A stretch of 64,000 nt of DNA from Sclerurus mexicanus (lineage: Eukaryota > Chordata > Aves > Passeriformes > Furnariidae): positions 1,276,462 through 1,340,461 of the forward strand of contig VWZF01004740.1 in NCBI GenBank assembly GCA_013396755.1. The letters run 5' to 3'. Below, piece after piece: positions 23,833 through 37,291 of the stretch (the stretch's first letter is position 1; the number at the start of each line of letters is the position of its first letter). The position numbers and the translations under genes were made by a program. The notes beneath the pieces are model-generated. The model saw nothing but the letters and a program-made list of their open reading frames with translations. It was not told where the DNA came from and did not search any database.

Positions 23833-26800
23833 CGGTCACAAAAAAATATGTTGTGTTTACTAACAGAATTACATCAAAGGCAAGTTTAAATAGGGGATCC
23901 AGTGATGTAGCTGATTTCAGCTGGCCCTGGTGCAGAGGTGGCGTCCTCTGCTAACCTGGGCTTTCCCCAAAATCCCTTCTACCCCAAGAGCCTTGTCCTG
24001 CCATGTGTTGCCTGTTGGTGCCTGCTTCACAGAGCTCTCCATGAACTGTCAGGTCTTACCATCAGCTTCTCAGCAGCCCAAGCACCCATGGCGCTGCCTT
24101 TGCTGCCTGCCCTGAACCCTGCGGGCTCAGTGCCATGGGGTGATGCTCAGGGTGTCGGCGCTGGGTCTCTCTGCAGTGCTGGCTACAGCACTGGGGCAGC
24201 ACCTGAGCCTCCTCCCCTACTGTGGGTGATCTCATCTGTCTCACTGAACTGTCGGGGTGATTCTCCTGCCTGTCTCTTCCCCCAGCCCTTCCATCCCTGC
24301 GATGCTGAGACTCTTGTCCCTCCCTAGGACACTGCCCACTGATCTGGCTTGGCCATGACATCCATCTGCTGGCTCATCTTTGTTCTTTCTGACTCCAAAA
24401 ACTTTGCTATCTGCCTGATAGAAGTCTGCCTTCCTGTGTCTGTGTGAGCATGCCTTGAAAGCCAAGCCTACTCCCAACGAAAGCCTGGCATGGGCTCTGA
24501 GTCCTTTTGCCAGCTGGAAGCAGAAGTACCGGCATCCTTTGGTTAAAGACAACAAACCAAACAGGATTTCTACTTTGGCTTCCAAGCAGGAAAGCATTTT
24601 GGGAAGATAGTTATAAATAAGTGGTTTAACATTTCCTGCCAGCAGACATCACAGAGGAGATAATGTTCTTTTTTTATAAAACTGTCAGCGACTCAAATTG
24701 GGACATTTCCTTCCCAGTTAACATGAGGCTGTTGATGGGGGCTTCTTCTAAGTGCTTGCCAGGCCAGAGATAATCTAGCATCAATTACTAGAGTTTACTG
24801 CTTGCTGTGATAGCATCTAAGGGCTCCATTTTTATAACTGATCTTGTATAGAAGTATATGTGTATATGACCACTGATAGTCTAATCCACAGTTGTGCACA
24901 TAGTGGGCACATCATTTCGCTGTGAACCTCAATACTCCAGTACTTCTTTTCTTCTGGGAAGACCCAAAGCTTCCCCAGCTTGGCGAGAGTCTCCCAGGCA
25001 GGAATTAGAAGTCTTCAAGGGTGATAAAAGTGATCTGTTCAGTCTGTGCTCCTGTTTTGCAGCTTGCATCAATCTGGGAAAGACACAGTGCAGTCTAAGG
25101 CTGCAGTTGCATTCCTGCTGGAAATGTCAGAGGGACATTTTGGCACTGACAGGTCTTCCCTCCCCTGAACCTGCACATGGGCACCAGCAATGTGGCTGCT
25201 GGGAACTCAGAGCCCCTGGGAGGTGGGGGCATTTTATCTGGGATCCCCTCAGTGGGCAGGAATCACTGCCAGCTCCATGTTAGTGTCAGCACGGAAAACA
25301 TTCCTGCGGGGTGACATCAGAGGGCTGGGGAAAAGGTGGTCCCTCAGTGCCACCCATTCTTCTAAGGGGCTGATGAAGTTACCCCCACAGAACATCTCAG
25401 AGGCTTCTTGAACATCACCCATCAGGACTGTGGCACTCAAGACAGAGCTTCCTGGTTCTCCTCTGTGCACTGAGCTCAGCATAAGCAAAGCTGGCTTTGC
25501 CACTCCCAGGGTTTTACAGACAGGTGCTGTGGCCAACACAGTCACTGCCGTCCTGATCCCTGGTTCATTTGCTGTATGACATCCCCTGTGCAAGCAGACC
25601 CCAGATTTGCTTTTCCCAGACACAAGCCATGCATGTGAACAGCCCGTTCCTGCAAGCCTATCCTGTGGGCACAAGGTGCATCCAGTTCTCATCTGCAGCC
25701 TTGATCTTTGCTCTCCATATCTTGGATTCCTTTCAGCCATCTCTTGGAAAGGATTATAGGGCTGCATCACATACCAGGAAGGGACTTCTCCTGTTACAGA
25801 TCACCTCACATGGGAAGACCCTCTGTTCTGCTAAGAACCACTCGGAGACCTTCAGAAACGTGGCACTGTTGCCTCTCCCAGAGGAGAGAGGAGAGTTCTA
25901 CAGCACAGAGGGTGCTCTCCCAACAGGCTCATCTGGGGAAGGGTTTGTCAGGGATGTACCAAGGTCCCCTTCCACATTCTTGGTCCTGGGGTTGGTGGAG
26001 AGCTGGTGTGGGACTGTGGGGCTGAGTTTTCACAGCGTGCAACATCAGGCCAGCCCCTCTTCCCCCAGTTACATGTCTCCCTGGAGCCACACTTTAACCC
26101 ACCCCATCAGATATCTGTGTGGATTTTGCAGACTGAAGAGAAACAACATTTTCATGACTCCTGTTGAGGGTGGGGAGGGCTTAACCAGGATGAAGAGCAC
26201 ATTCATGGAAACATAAATGCTCTATTAATATCAAAGTAGGGAGAAAAAAAAAGTCCAAATAATTCACCAATCCTCTCTCCATATCAAGCTAAACTACTTC
26301 TGAAGGTATTTTTGGCAAGAAACCACAGCACAAATGAGATTGATGGCTTCCAGGTATAAATATTTACTGTTTGACCTTGTTATTATTCCATCAGCCAAAG
26401 TTTTTTACATATATATATGAGTGTGTGTATATTTATGCTCACAAGCTCTTTATATCTAAACGTCAAACCTCTTTGTCTTTGAAAGATGAAACGGCCACTT
26501 TCAATTAGTTTACTTCCCTCTCATTCTCTTTGCTAAATCTCCTAGAATGAGGTGCATCCCTCTCTGCTGTTCCTCACGTGGCTTTGGGAAGCACAGGAAC
26601 AAAGGAAGCAAGGGAGAAGAGCTTCTCCTTGCTCTGGGGGCTCAGTGCAGGCTTCCTGCCTGGACCAAGGTCACTTCTGGCAATGCTGCCCAGCATGTTT
26701 ATGGAAAACTTAGTCCCCGAGGTCACTCCTTCTCCTACACATGCCTTGTCCTGCCCTGGACACCAGGATGTTCCCGAGATGAATTTTCAACAGATGAATG

Positions 26801-29463
26801 CTACAAGCAATTAGTCCTTGCCCCATAGCACCACCAGGGCATGTGCAGTGAGCTTTACCCTGAGCCTGCTTCAGGAGGGAGCTCAAAACTTGGTGGGGTC
26901 CATTCCACCTGTCCCTGGCCAGAAGAACACCAAAGGCAGAGGCTGTGCTTCACCTTGACCTCTTCTGCAAAGCACAGGGAAGTGCTTGCACTTGGCCACT
27001 GCTCATCCAGGTGGAATGGGCTGATACCTGTCCATGTGCTGATACCTGTCCATGTGCTAATTGTGGGAGGGGTCAGCAGAAGCCCAGGCCTTTGCTTGTG
27101 CTGTGTCCTGGGCCTGTACACGATCTCAACACAAGCAGGGCCACAGACAGGTGCTGGTCAGCCTGTGAGTGATGGGCCATAATGAGAGAGCAGCCCCTGG
27201 CAGCGGTACCCAGTTTCTGCTCCCTTGACATCATCCCTGCCTCTCTCCGTGACTTGGAAGAAACATTTAGGCAGTGATCCTGCAATTGCACTCCTAGCTC
27301 CTCTGTTTCCTCCCCTGCTGCTGGAGAGAGGCTGTCGTGGTCAGGCTGTGCCTTGTGGTGTCCCAGCCAGGAGAATGAAGGATGTCACCACCCATAAACT
27401 GGTTCTCATTCTGGGTCTAACCCGGCCTCCCACCACTGGAATCTGTGCTGCTCTAACCAGCAGAGAGCCTTGGGCTTGGATTAATCCCTACATTGGACCT
27501 GCCATCCTTCACCACCAACCAGTGTTATGCTGGTTTTTGCTCATGAAGTTCTAGGACAAAACATGATGTTCTAGCTACTCTGTCCTATTCCCACTGTCCC
27601 AGCGCATATCTCTTCTGTACAAAACTTTAACAATTCCATCTGCCTAGAGAGGGAAGCCTGGTCCCAGGTTTGCTATGTGAGCCAGGATGCTCCCACAGTC
27701 TCTGAAGGCTCTTGGCTCTTCTCTTCAGTGCTGCTTGAAGGACCTGTCAGCTTGATGAGACCATTGGCTTGTGTTACACTGCTAGCAGCGCTCTGTTTCC
27801 CCTGAAAAGTCTGTCGATACCTCCTGTCTTTTTGCAGGGCACCCAGCAAATGTAACAGCAATCATACATTGAATCATTTGATTTTTGCAACCATGAAAAG
27901 TAGGGGCAGAGTTGGGAAACCTGAGTCACTGCCACATTGCCTTTGCCAGGCTGCGTTTGAAGTTGAAGGCTTCCTCTCCATTGTCACAAGGGAGTTTCTC
28001 AGCCCACCAGATCTAGTCAGGTGGCCACAAGCATCCTTTCATCAACTGGGTTTTCAGTGTCGACTGACTTGGGGATAGCTGCAGGCAAATGTCCTGTCTG
28101 GAGGTGAGGCCACCAGCTGCTTCTTTAGCTGCAGCCCTGGTGCCCAGGGTATGGAAAGGGGCATTAGCATCATGCTAGGGCAGCCCATCCTGGGAAAGAG
28201 CTCACCGCAGCAAATCACCAGAGAACATGATCATTCTCACTGCCTCAGGTTCAGTCTGTGCCCCAGTATGTCCTCTGCTTTGTTTTCCATCTTGTGAGAC
28301 TCTCTTTACTCCACTGCAAGAAAGGATCTAGCTGGCAGCAGTTTAATGCATGACAATCCTGTTATTACATCTGTAAATAATTAACAACTAGAGAAAAAAA
28401 AGCTTTTCTTTTAATTTTTTGTTGACTTTATTTTCGTTATGGACTAGCTGGTAGCCACTTTCTTAAGGGATTTCTCATGGAAACTGTGACCTTTCTTCTT
28501 TCTATTTCTCTCTCTTTCTTTCTGAGATTTGTGTTTCAAATGCTTTTTGGTGCAATGTTCAATGCCTGTTTGTATTTTTGAATCGTATTTTTCAACCTTT
28601 GCTGGAAAAAAAATTTGCCCATTCTAATTGGCAGGATTTTGAGTCCTGCCATTTTTTTCAGCTTTTAGCTTTTTCAGTAAGTTAAAGCAACAGAAAAATG
28701 CCTCAAAAATTACAGTGAAGTTCTGAAGAGAGATTAGAAAAACATCAGAAACAAGAACAACATGAAAAAGATCAGCAAGCTGAGTGGAGGAGGACTCTTC
28801 TGACACCTACTAACCTCCCGATCTAACACACAAGGCGGGACTAGACCTCTTCACTGAATTAAATCACTCTGCTTTTCCACTCTACCCACTCTCTCGAACT
28901 CCAATCAAAACAAATAAAAATTCATATTTTAAAAAAAAACCAAACAACCTATGTCATTTTTTTTTCCCATGGTCTGATTCTCAAAGCCAAATGATGTTGA
29001 CATACAAAGGGATGGGGAGTCCAGGCAACCAAAGTCCTCTGGGCTTTGGACTACCTGCACGTTTGTGGAGTTTGCCCCAGTGACAAGCAAACGAGCCACC
29101 CACTAAAAAATAATATTCTGGGGGAAAGCAAAAGAGCTGGAAAATATTCTTTTGTTCCCATAGTGTCACATTTTTAAAATGCTTTCCTCTCCAGTGGCAC
29201 AGGAGTGGAGGGCACAAGGTTTGTTTAAGTCAGACTGACTGTGGAGTTTGGGAACCATCTCAAAGACTGAATGGTGGGGGTGTGAGTGGTGGGCAAAAAG
29301 GAGACTCTGAGGTGTGCTCTTTCTTTGCAGTGTGTGGCCCATGGTCAGACTTTGCTTTTCCAGTAGAGCTCTTTGGCATTTCTCTGTGTACAACACGAAT
29401 TGAGCCTTCTGCTGCTCTAGGGACAATGGGAGGAGGCTTTGGCCAAGAGCTACCCTGACTGAG
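23833..29463. other. Intergenic region, no gene recognised
   Basis: This stretch has mixed GC content. Open frames on both strands are short to moderate, and none resembles a known protein or shows flanking splice sites with a conserved domain. It includes an 18-bp perfect tandem duplication at 27023-27058. An ATAT/TGTG run near 26408-26434 is too short to be notable. Confidence 0.6.
27023..27058. repeat. Perfect tandem duplication, 18-bp unit
   Basis: The unit 'gatacctgtccatgtgct' occurs twice back to back without mismatch (27023-27040 and 27041-27058). The length is in frame (6 codons), but no coding gene is recognised here. Confidence 0.92.
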
Positions 29464-29690
29464 GGCAGGTTTAGATTAGATATTAGGAAGAAATTCTTCC
29501 CTGTGAGGGTGGGGAGGCCCTGGCACAGGTTGCCCAGAGAAGCTGTGGCTGCCCCAGCCCTCAAAGTGTTCAAGGCCAGGCTGGATGGGGTTCAGAGAAA
29601 TCTGGTCTAGTGGGAGGTGTCCCTGTCCATGGCAGGGGTGGAACAAAATGAGCTTTAAGGTCCCTTCCAGCTCAAACCAGTCTGTGGTTT
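29464..29690 (+). mobile_element. CR1 LINE 3' end, + orientation
   Basis: The copy starts around 'ttagattagatattaggaag', continues through 'ggttgcccagagaagctgtg', and ends near 'gtcccttccagctcaaacca'. It is a typical 5'-truncated avian CR1. The terminal octamer repeats are eroded. Confidence 0.93.
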
Positions 29691-32600
29691 ATAAGACATT
29701 GGCTTATCCAACCCACCACACACACTTCTCCAGCTGAGTCTTGCCTTAAAGACGCCCTGGTGTGGAGAAGGACATGGAGACTCTCAGCCCAAATGTCTCT
29801 GACCGTGTGTAAATGGAATGTGTGCCAAGGAAGGCTGTGGGCATTCAACTCACCTGCTGACCTGTTCAGACATCACAATGACCCCCTCCATCACTTTGGG
29901 CCACCCAAACATCTTCCAGGCATGACTGGGGTTTGACCATTGTCCAGAGACCTGTGCTGCAGGGATTTTTTTTTGTGGCTACCCTGTAGGCATTAAATTG
30001 GAGATTTAATAGCATATACCTGACCATGACATGTCCCTTAGTTTGACACGTGTCCAGTGTGTGCTGGCAAAGAAGTTCAAGGTGTAGGGGCTTCCTTTGG
30101 ACACTCTGTTGCATCTCCTTGGAGTAATGAGAAGTTATATTTAGCAAATAACAGATGAAGGCTTTTTCTCACTAGGTAGGAAGATCTGAAATGAAGTAAA
30201 TCTCTTCAAATGCAAAAGCAGGAGAAAAATCACCTGCAAGAAATGCAGAAGTTCTTCCTATTGCTTTAAGCTTGAAACATTTGCTGTTCCCCTGGGCCTT
30301 TTTCTGCATTTTTGGCTACTTTTTAGTTAAAAGTACTGGTGATTTACCCAAATCGCACATATTCAGTGAGGACTTCACCCTCCCCCCTGTTACCACTGGG
30401 AAATAGCTGGAGAAGAAAATAACTCCAGTGACAGCATCAGTTGTTTTCCACGCCTGGAGAAGGAACGAAAGGCCCTCCCCCTTCCCCGGATTCCCTGAGC
30501 ACCATCTGCATGCTGCACCAGGGACTTGCTGGCGGGACAATATCTCCAAACATATTGCAACCCTGGCCAAAAAAAGTTACGCATTCGAATTTGCTGCATT
30601 CAGCTGAATCCTCCTTCCTCCTCCGAGATTCAGATGACAGAAGAGGCTTGGGAGCGCTGGGGCTCGCAGCTGCTGCGGCAGATGGAGAGTTACCATGGGT
30701 CTTAGCAGTACAGGCTGCATACTTATTCCTTCCTGAGGAAGGGGCATAGCTTGTGACCTCGGCAAGAGCAGGCAGGGAAGGAGCCCACCACTGTTTCAAA
30801 CTATAAAAGCTGGAGCCTGAAGTTTTCACCCCTTTCCCCGCCAGCCCTCCACCCTCCCTCCCTGCCCAGCCTGACTCCTTCCTCAATGAAAACTGCACAG
30901 GGTTGGTCCCAGCCTGAAAAGACCTTCCTGCCTCAGAAGACAAAAATAAACAGCGATGTGAAATGCTTCCTTGCATTATCACTTCTCTATTTGAACCTAG
31001 AACAAGGGCCCTGAAGAGGAACAGAATGTAATTGCAGTGTCCACAGAAAAAAAAATACTAATGAAAACAGGCAGAGCCGGGAGAATTGGCAGAGAAGAGG
31101 AAGAGCTGAACAAGTATTTATTACCCCGGCACTTAGTGCTCAGGCTGACAGGTGTCTCAGGAATGCAATAGCTGGGTTTTATTATTAGGTGCTCATAACA
31201 AAGCAGTGTTTGTGGCGAGGGGAGGGCAGAACTGTTGATGTGGCTCCTGAGGTGCCAGGAGCTGGGGAGCAGATAATGTCTCTCCTATGCCAGGCTGTAA
31301 CATGGCCAGTGGGGATGGATCAGGCCCACAGCACCATGAAGGAAAGGGCCTCCCTGGGGCACCGTGTTCATCTTCTGCCTTCAAAGATAGAAACCTTCAA
31401 AGGTTTCAGAAACCTCTTCTGCAAACCACCTCATCATGAGGTGGGGTGAGTGCCCCAAAGCCAGCCCTAACTTAGTCCTCACACATTTGTGGTGGTATGA
31501 TCAAAAACCCCAGCATCAAGGAAGGGTTTGGTCTGCAGAAGGAACTCTCTTCTCTCCGTTCTTCACCCTCTAAGACAAGTAGGTCTAACACTGCATGACT
31601 CCCATTCACAGGGCTCTTCCCAGGCTGTGCTGGCTTCCTTGTAAGAAAACAGTGCTTTCATCTGAAATTCCTCCCAAACGAACTCATCCATCACCAGCTT
31701 GTCAGAAGTAACATGGTTTTAGACTTTGTGGTCGCCCCACTGCACAGAGAAGCCCCTCGCTTGGCAAGTTTGTGGCTTCCTGGGATTAATTCCCCCTTAC
31801 TTCCTCGCCCTGGCAGGCTGCAGTGGCTTTGTGGGAGATCCCATGCTGTCCCCTCACAAGCACACACTCACTGCCATCAGAGGTGGGAAAAGCAACTGTG
31901 ACTCTCCTGCCCTCACCACCTTTCCTTTTCACACTCCTCAGATGGGTGATGTGTGAACAGCAGCCAGAGCAGCAAGGGGGGCTGCTTCCCAGCACGGATG
32001 TGCTCAGCTCCTTCTGTGGATCCTCAGTGTCCTTCACAGGGATGAAAATGTCCTCTTCTCCTCCACCCCTAAGGCAGCAGCAAGCAATGGGCTGTGGAAG
32101 GGACCAGGTGATGTGCCTGGAGCAACGGGGGAGGGTGACATCTACTGCAAAGCCCCTTCACCCCACAGCAAGAGGGAATGTGTATCAGAGCAGGGCTTCA
32201 GGAGAAGCCGGAGAAGGAGCTGCTCCAGCCCTGCTCTGACCCCAGGGAAAGGATGACATCTACTGTGTGGGAACTGTGGGTCTCCTTGGACAACCCTGCA
32301 GCATTACCAGCAAAGCAGTTGTCTACCCTGTGTATCCCCATGGTCCCTGCTCCAAGAAAGGAGTACCAGAGGTTGGATTCAGTCCTCCCCTACAGCCCCC
32401 CAGGGCTATAGTGGGTGTTCTGCAGTGGAAGGTTTGGAATATGCAGCTGTAGGGCACTAAGGTGGGACATGGGAGTCAGCCAACCTGGGAACTGCAAGAA
32501 CCCTGAGCAAACAGGGCTCCATCCCCACGACCGTCTGCTTGGCAAGCAGAAAGAAAATATCTCTGAGAAATAGTGCCAGGTGATTTTCTTCAGAAGGGGA

Positions 32601-33605
32601 GAGTTGCAGGAGCTAGCTGAGCATTAGGTACTTTATAAAAGCACTTTGGGATCCCCCATAAATAGCAATGGAGACATTTGCAGCAGTGGTTTCGGCAGAG
32701 GGGAAATTGCAGCCGTGAGAGTCCAAGGACGTGAGGACAGGCTAGTAGGGAAAAGCAGTATTTGTTTATTACTCGGATAGGACTGCTGGGGAAAAGAAGT
32801 CAAGCTTTCAGGTCTATAAACTCTCCTTTGGATGTGATGCCATAAACTAGTCTTAGGGCTGAGAAGAACTGGTCTGGGATAACTCTGTTAATGAGGCAAT
32901 CAGAAGGCAAAGGATCCCAGCTGCCAGCAGAGTGGCAAGTTGTTTATAAGGGGAAAGGTACTTCTTGGGCTTTTGTGAAGAATAGGAGACAAAATAGTGT
33001 GGCTGAGCTTATTCAGAAAAGAAAGAAAAGCATGCAGTGATCTGGATTAAAAAAAAAGATGATATAGAAATCAATATAATATAGACAGAAAGCTCCTCTG
33101 AAGTCAATGCACAATTTTCTCAGCATGTGCAGCTTTTGCACTTGTCCAAAAAGCCTGGGAGCAGTAAGTCTCTGGTCTGACCCCAGCTCAGCTGTACATC
33201 AGCTCAGGCCTGTACTGGAAATGACCATAACTCACCAGCCCATCTCCTGGGATCCAAGGGGAGCTGCTTAGGCTCCTCTTAAAATTTCTCTTTGAATTTT
33301 TCAATATCTAGGCCAGACTGTAATCCCCAGCTTGACTGTAAAACTAGCCTTTGCCTTCATACTGCCTTATTACACCCAGCATAAATCATGAGGGGTAGTG
33401 AGACAGGATTGATAAGGAGGATTTATGATGCTTGAATAACCATGTATAACAACTCATTGCTGAGTGACTTCCCCTCCCTCCTCTGGAGAACAGCTGCTGC
33501 CAGAATACAGTCATTTTCAAGTGTGAACACTCAATCACGTAGGATTGGAGAACGTCACTCATCGTCACTGGGAGGAGAGGGTTGGGTTCACCTGACCATG
33601 GTTAT
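29691..33605. other. Intergenic region, no gene recognised
   Basis: No known exon was recognised. A 181-codon open frame on the minus strand (30437-30982) lies in G/A-rich sequence. It has no recognisable domain and is treated as chance. TATAAAAG-like strings occur at about 30802 and 32634 without supporting context. Confidence 0.55.
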
Positions 33606-33744
33606 CATAAAATCACAGAACAGTTTGGGTTGGAAGGGACCTTAAAGATCATCTCATTCCAACCCCCTGCCATGGGCAGGGACATCTTCCACTAGATCAC
33701 ATTGCTCAGAGCTCCCTCCAGCCTGTCCTTGAAACTTTCAGGGA
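33606..33744 (-). mobile_element. CR1 LINE 3' end, - orientation
   Basis: This is the reverse complement of the CR1 tail. It reads 'aaatcacagaacagtttggg', then 'ttggaagggaccttaaagat', then 'gccatgggcagggacatctt', and fades near 33744. Confidence 0.93.
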
Positions 33745-34375
33745 CGGAAGAGATATAAAGGGAAGTATCTCCAAGCGACTGTCTTGTGAGGGCCCTGTCC
33801 CAGAGATGTGAAGATTGACCTTCACGTGGTCCTGGACAAGGTGAGCCCTGAGGTGTGGGTTTGTCATCACACAGTGATGTTGATGTCCTGGGTAAGGAGC
33901 CAAGATATGCAGAGTTCTCTGCCTTAGGGTAAGGACGCTCCAAGTTTTGGAGGCAAGGAGCCCCGGACACATCATGCACTGGCCATGGGGAGCCCAAGGT
34001 GGTGAGAAATCGCATTTCACTCACACCTACAACTCCTCTCCCTTATGGATTTCCATAATGCAAGCCAGCTTCCTGGGAGCATGCTGGGAGTCAGCAGTGC
34101 CTGTCTGCTGGGATGTGCAGGAAACTGTGCCAGGATGGAAATCCAGTCCAGTTGTACCAAGGCAGAGCCGGTCTCCTTTTGTAGCCCTAGAGGGGTACAG
34201 AGAGTAGGTCAGCCTGTTTGGTATGTTTTTTAAAGAATTATTGTGGGGAGTTGGGTGACATTTTCCTTCCTTTGCTAAGTTTAGAGAGCAATTGTTATTC
34301 TGCTTGTTTGGACTTTCTGCAGTCCTGCTCTCTGGGGATCTCATTTGCGTAATTTTGTTGGGTTCTGGCTAATAA

Positions 34376-34470
34376 TGACGTCACGTAAAACCATTCTGCT
34401 GGACCAAGATTGGGCTTCGTTGTCATGGTAACTTTTGATTTGGAGACTTGCAGGAAGGAGACAGGTAAGT
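34376..34470 (+). promoter_or_regulatory. Promoter-like cluster: CRE, inverted CCAAT, X-box-like site, followed by a splice donor
   Basis: A perfect palindromic CRE (TGACGTCA, 34376-34383) is followed by an inverted CCAAT box (attgg, 34409-34413) and an RFX X-box-like site (GTTGTCATGGTAAC, 34419-34432). About 30 bp further is a perfect 5' splice site (acag|gtaagt, donor at 34465). No CpG island or TATA box accompanies it. The combination suggests a small regulated promoter with a non-coding first exon, perhaps an lncRNA or an alternative upstream exon of GABRG4. This is inference from motif spacing only. Confidence 0.3.
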
Positions 34471-35664
34471 GCTTGAAATTGCCATATTTCAGCATGGTTT
34501 CAAATGCCTTGGACGTCCGAGGCCCATTTTCCATAAATGAAATTTCAAGCCTTGTTGAAGTACTTTGTAAACAAAATTCGTTTATTGCCTGAAGAAAATT
34601 GAATGAAATTTAGTTGTAGAAAATACTTCTAGAAAAAATTAAGGTTTCATGAAGCACTCCACAAAATAACGGGAGTTAAACACAATCCCAATGCGCTAAT
34701 GCTGCTTTGTTCCCCAAACCTCAGCCCTGGAGAGAAGAGATCCTTTCCCTGTGAGGAGACGTAGTCCATTGGCTCTCAGGGCTGGTCCAGGAGACCTCTG
34801 TGCTGGTCGATATTGAAGGGGGGCAGAAACCAGTCTGATGGGAGCAGTTTTTAATTAGTCTCAAATGTATCCCCCACAAGTGTGTTGTGTTCCACCCAGC
34901 CTGAAAGAGCCTCTCTGTTCCCAGAATTTGGGTCAATGTGTACTACATTAGTCAAAATATTCTGGAAGCCAAGATATTCATTCAGAGCTGGATATCAACA
35001 TGCTTATTCAGAGATGTGATTATGAGGGCTTCTCTGGAAATCAAACCCCGATGATGTTAAGCCCTCTGGATACTAGTTAGTCTCATCTAGTTGCAGGGGA
35101 AGCCACAGGGGAAGCCCTGGGCCTCTGAAGAAAGGTTTCCAGTTTGGAGACGCTGTGTAAAATCAGCAAAAGCTGTATAGTGCTGATTTCCTTTCCAAGG
35201 GAAAAGCAGCCTGAACCCAAAGGCACACCACAAAATGCAACAGTCAGCATTTGGCATCTGGATCCAGCCAACATGCTGGTGTTGGAGCCTTTGGTTCTGT
35301 AACCCCCTAAATGTTCTCGAGGGGACATCCAAGGTCTATGAGTGAGGTCGTTTGGCCAGATCACAGTGTGAAAGGAGAGCCTGGTGTGTTGCTGTCACCA
35401 AGGTCTGTGTTGCAGCCTTTATCCTAAAGCCTCTTCAGCATAATTCATATCCCACTGAAGTGCTGTGTCTCTTCCTTTGCTTAGAATAGGGCGGCCACTT
35501 GGGGGAACTTCCCTCCAAAGCTAAAACAATCCCTTGGCACTTAAATTCTTGCATAGAAAATGTCATTTTCTTCAAGGCAGATGGGAAAGGAAGCTGTTTC
35601 AGCTCAGCTGCAACCGGCAGTTTGGGGACAGAGAAGGACAATGAGAGGAAATTAAGTGTTTAAG

Positions 35665-35788
35665 CCCAGTTTGGACAGACCTTGTAGCAATCTGGTGTGG
35701 TGGAAGGTGTCCCTGGCCATGGCAGGGGCATTGGAACGAGGTGATCTTTGAGGTCCCTTCCAACCCAAACCATTCTGTGATTCTGTGA
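35665..35788 (+). mobile_element. CR1 LINE 3' end, + orientation
   Basis: The copy contains 'tggtggaaggtgtccctggc' and ends in 'caaaccattctgtgattctg'. It is short, relatively well preserved and 5' truncated. The start is approximate. Confidence 0.93.
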
Positions 35789-36778
35789 AACCCAGGTGGG
35801 TCTGCAGAAATCCCCAGCCCAGGTGTCAGCTTGTTCAGGCACACAGCTGCTGCAGGAAGCAGAGGCACCACGTGGAGACCACTTAGGATATGGCTCAAAA
35901 GGAGGATCTCTAGGACCTAGAGAGGATTGCTGCTGATGCAGGGCCTGCCAGAGCTGGAGCTATTTTGTGCTGCTTCAGGATCCTGCCTCAGCCCAATGGA
36001 TATTCCAAGCAGTTTCTGTGGATGGCACCAGCCCTGGCAAGGTGAGAGATTGCCAGAGCAGGAATGGAGTGTAGTGGTGAGGAGGGAGCTCTGGGGGGAT
36101 GTAACCCCTAGGGAGAGCAGCAACTGGGTCTGTGCTTCTTGAGCTCACAAGGAGGCTGCCACTGGTGTATACATGACGTGCCTGAAGTAGAAACATTTTG
36201 GAAAGAGCGGCAAAGGAATGTTTTTGAAGGACTCCAGACCTTTTCCATGTGATTTGTTCAGCCCTTCAGAGCATTTGTTGCTTCTTTTGGTGGCAGAATT
36301 CAGGGAATTTGAACTGAATTTTTGCACTACTTTAGATGCCTAGAAATTGCATTCATTTAAAGAAATAAGTTATTTGCCGAAAATACATTGCCCTGCCATA
36401 TAAAGTAGAAAAGGCAGGTATTCCTAAAATGAACATAATGTTAGTGCAAGTGTTTGCTGGGGCCCCAGTCTGCAGGTACAGAAGAGTTGCCATAGTGGGA
36501 GAGCCCAAAGCCTTACCCAAAGGGTGTCTCATTTCTGCTAACAAACAGCAGATGCTCCCTATGATCCTGGGCTCTCTCTCTATTTTATCTTGCAGAGTTT
36601 CACCAGGGTACTCTCTCAGACTTCAGCAATCTGTGGTTCAGGGATTTGCCTTTAAAAGCCACATCCTTGTGTTTAATTGTGTTATGTTATCTTTCTATTA
36701 AGGAGGCTGAGGAGCTCTCACTGCTCTCTGCAGCTTCCTGAGGAGGGGAAGCAGAGGGGCAGGTGTTGAGCTCTTCTC

Positions 36779-37045
36779 CCCGGTACCCAGTGATAGGATG
36801 TGTTGAAGGGGTTCAAAGCTGTTCCTGGCAAAGTTCAGACTGGATGCTGGGAAGCATTTCTTTACAAGGAGAGTGGTCAAACACTGGAACAGACTTACTG
36901 GAGAGTTTGTTGATGCCTGTCAGTGCTTGAGAGTCATTTGAACAATGGCCTTAAAAATCTAGTTTCTCTTTTGGTCAGCTCTGAAGTAGTCAGGCAGTTG
37001 TACTAAGTGATCACTGTAGGTTCCTTCCAACCGAAAATATTTGAT
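36779..37045 (+). mobile_element. Older diverged CR1 LINE fragment, + orientation
   Basis: The segment has a CR1-like layout: 'ctggatgctgggaagcattt', then 'acaaggagagtggtcaaaca', then 'aggttccttccaaccgaaaa'. It is far more diverged than the other copies and the terminal repeats are blurred (tttgattata). It probably belongs to an older CR1 subfamily. Confidence 0.7.
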
Positions 37046-37291
37046 TATAATAACTCTTGATGGGTTGTTTTTCTGTAATTTTGTCCAGCTCCTCCTTAAA
37101 CTCCTATCATCTGTGTCCACAACATCCTGCAGAAAAGAGCTTCCTGGTTTAATTGTGGTATAAGAAACCACTTGATTTAGGTTTTGGGGCTATGGTTTTT
37201 CCCTTCCACTTGATGTCTCCTTGCACACTTGAATTAGGAAGTGGACCCTTGATCCCTGTCCATGCTCTGCCTCATAATTTTATGTATTATA
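37046..37291 (-). mobile_element. Ancient CR1/L3-like LINE fragment, - orientation (tentative)
   Basis: Phrases such as 'ttgtccagctcctccttaaa', 'tccacaacatcctgcagaaa' and 'aagaaaccacttgattt' resemble the antisense 3' coding part of ancient amniote CR1/L3 elements. The fragment lies directly between a + CR1 and a - CR1. The family call is from memory of consensus style and could be wrong. Confidence 0.45.

Noticed and set aside
30802..30808. TATA-box-like TATAAAA
   Set aside because: The same string type recurs by chance (about 4250 and 32634), and no initiator, CpG context or downstream donor supports a promoter.
30437..30982. 181-codon minus-strand open frame
   Set aside because: The composition is Ser/Gly/Pro-rich from purine-rich DNA, with no domain and no consistent splice signals. 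Overlapping frames of similar quality exist on the opposite strand.
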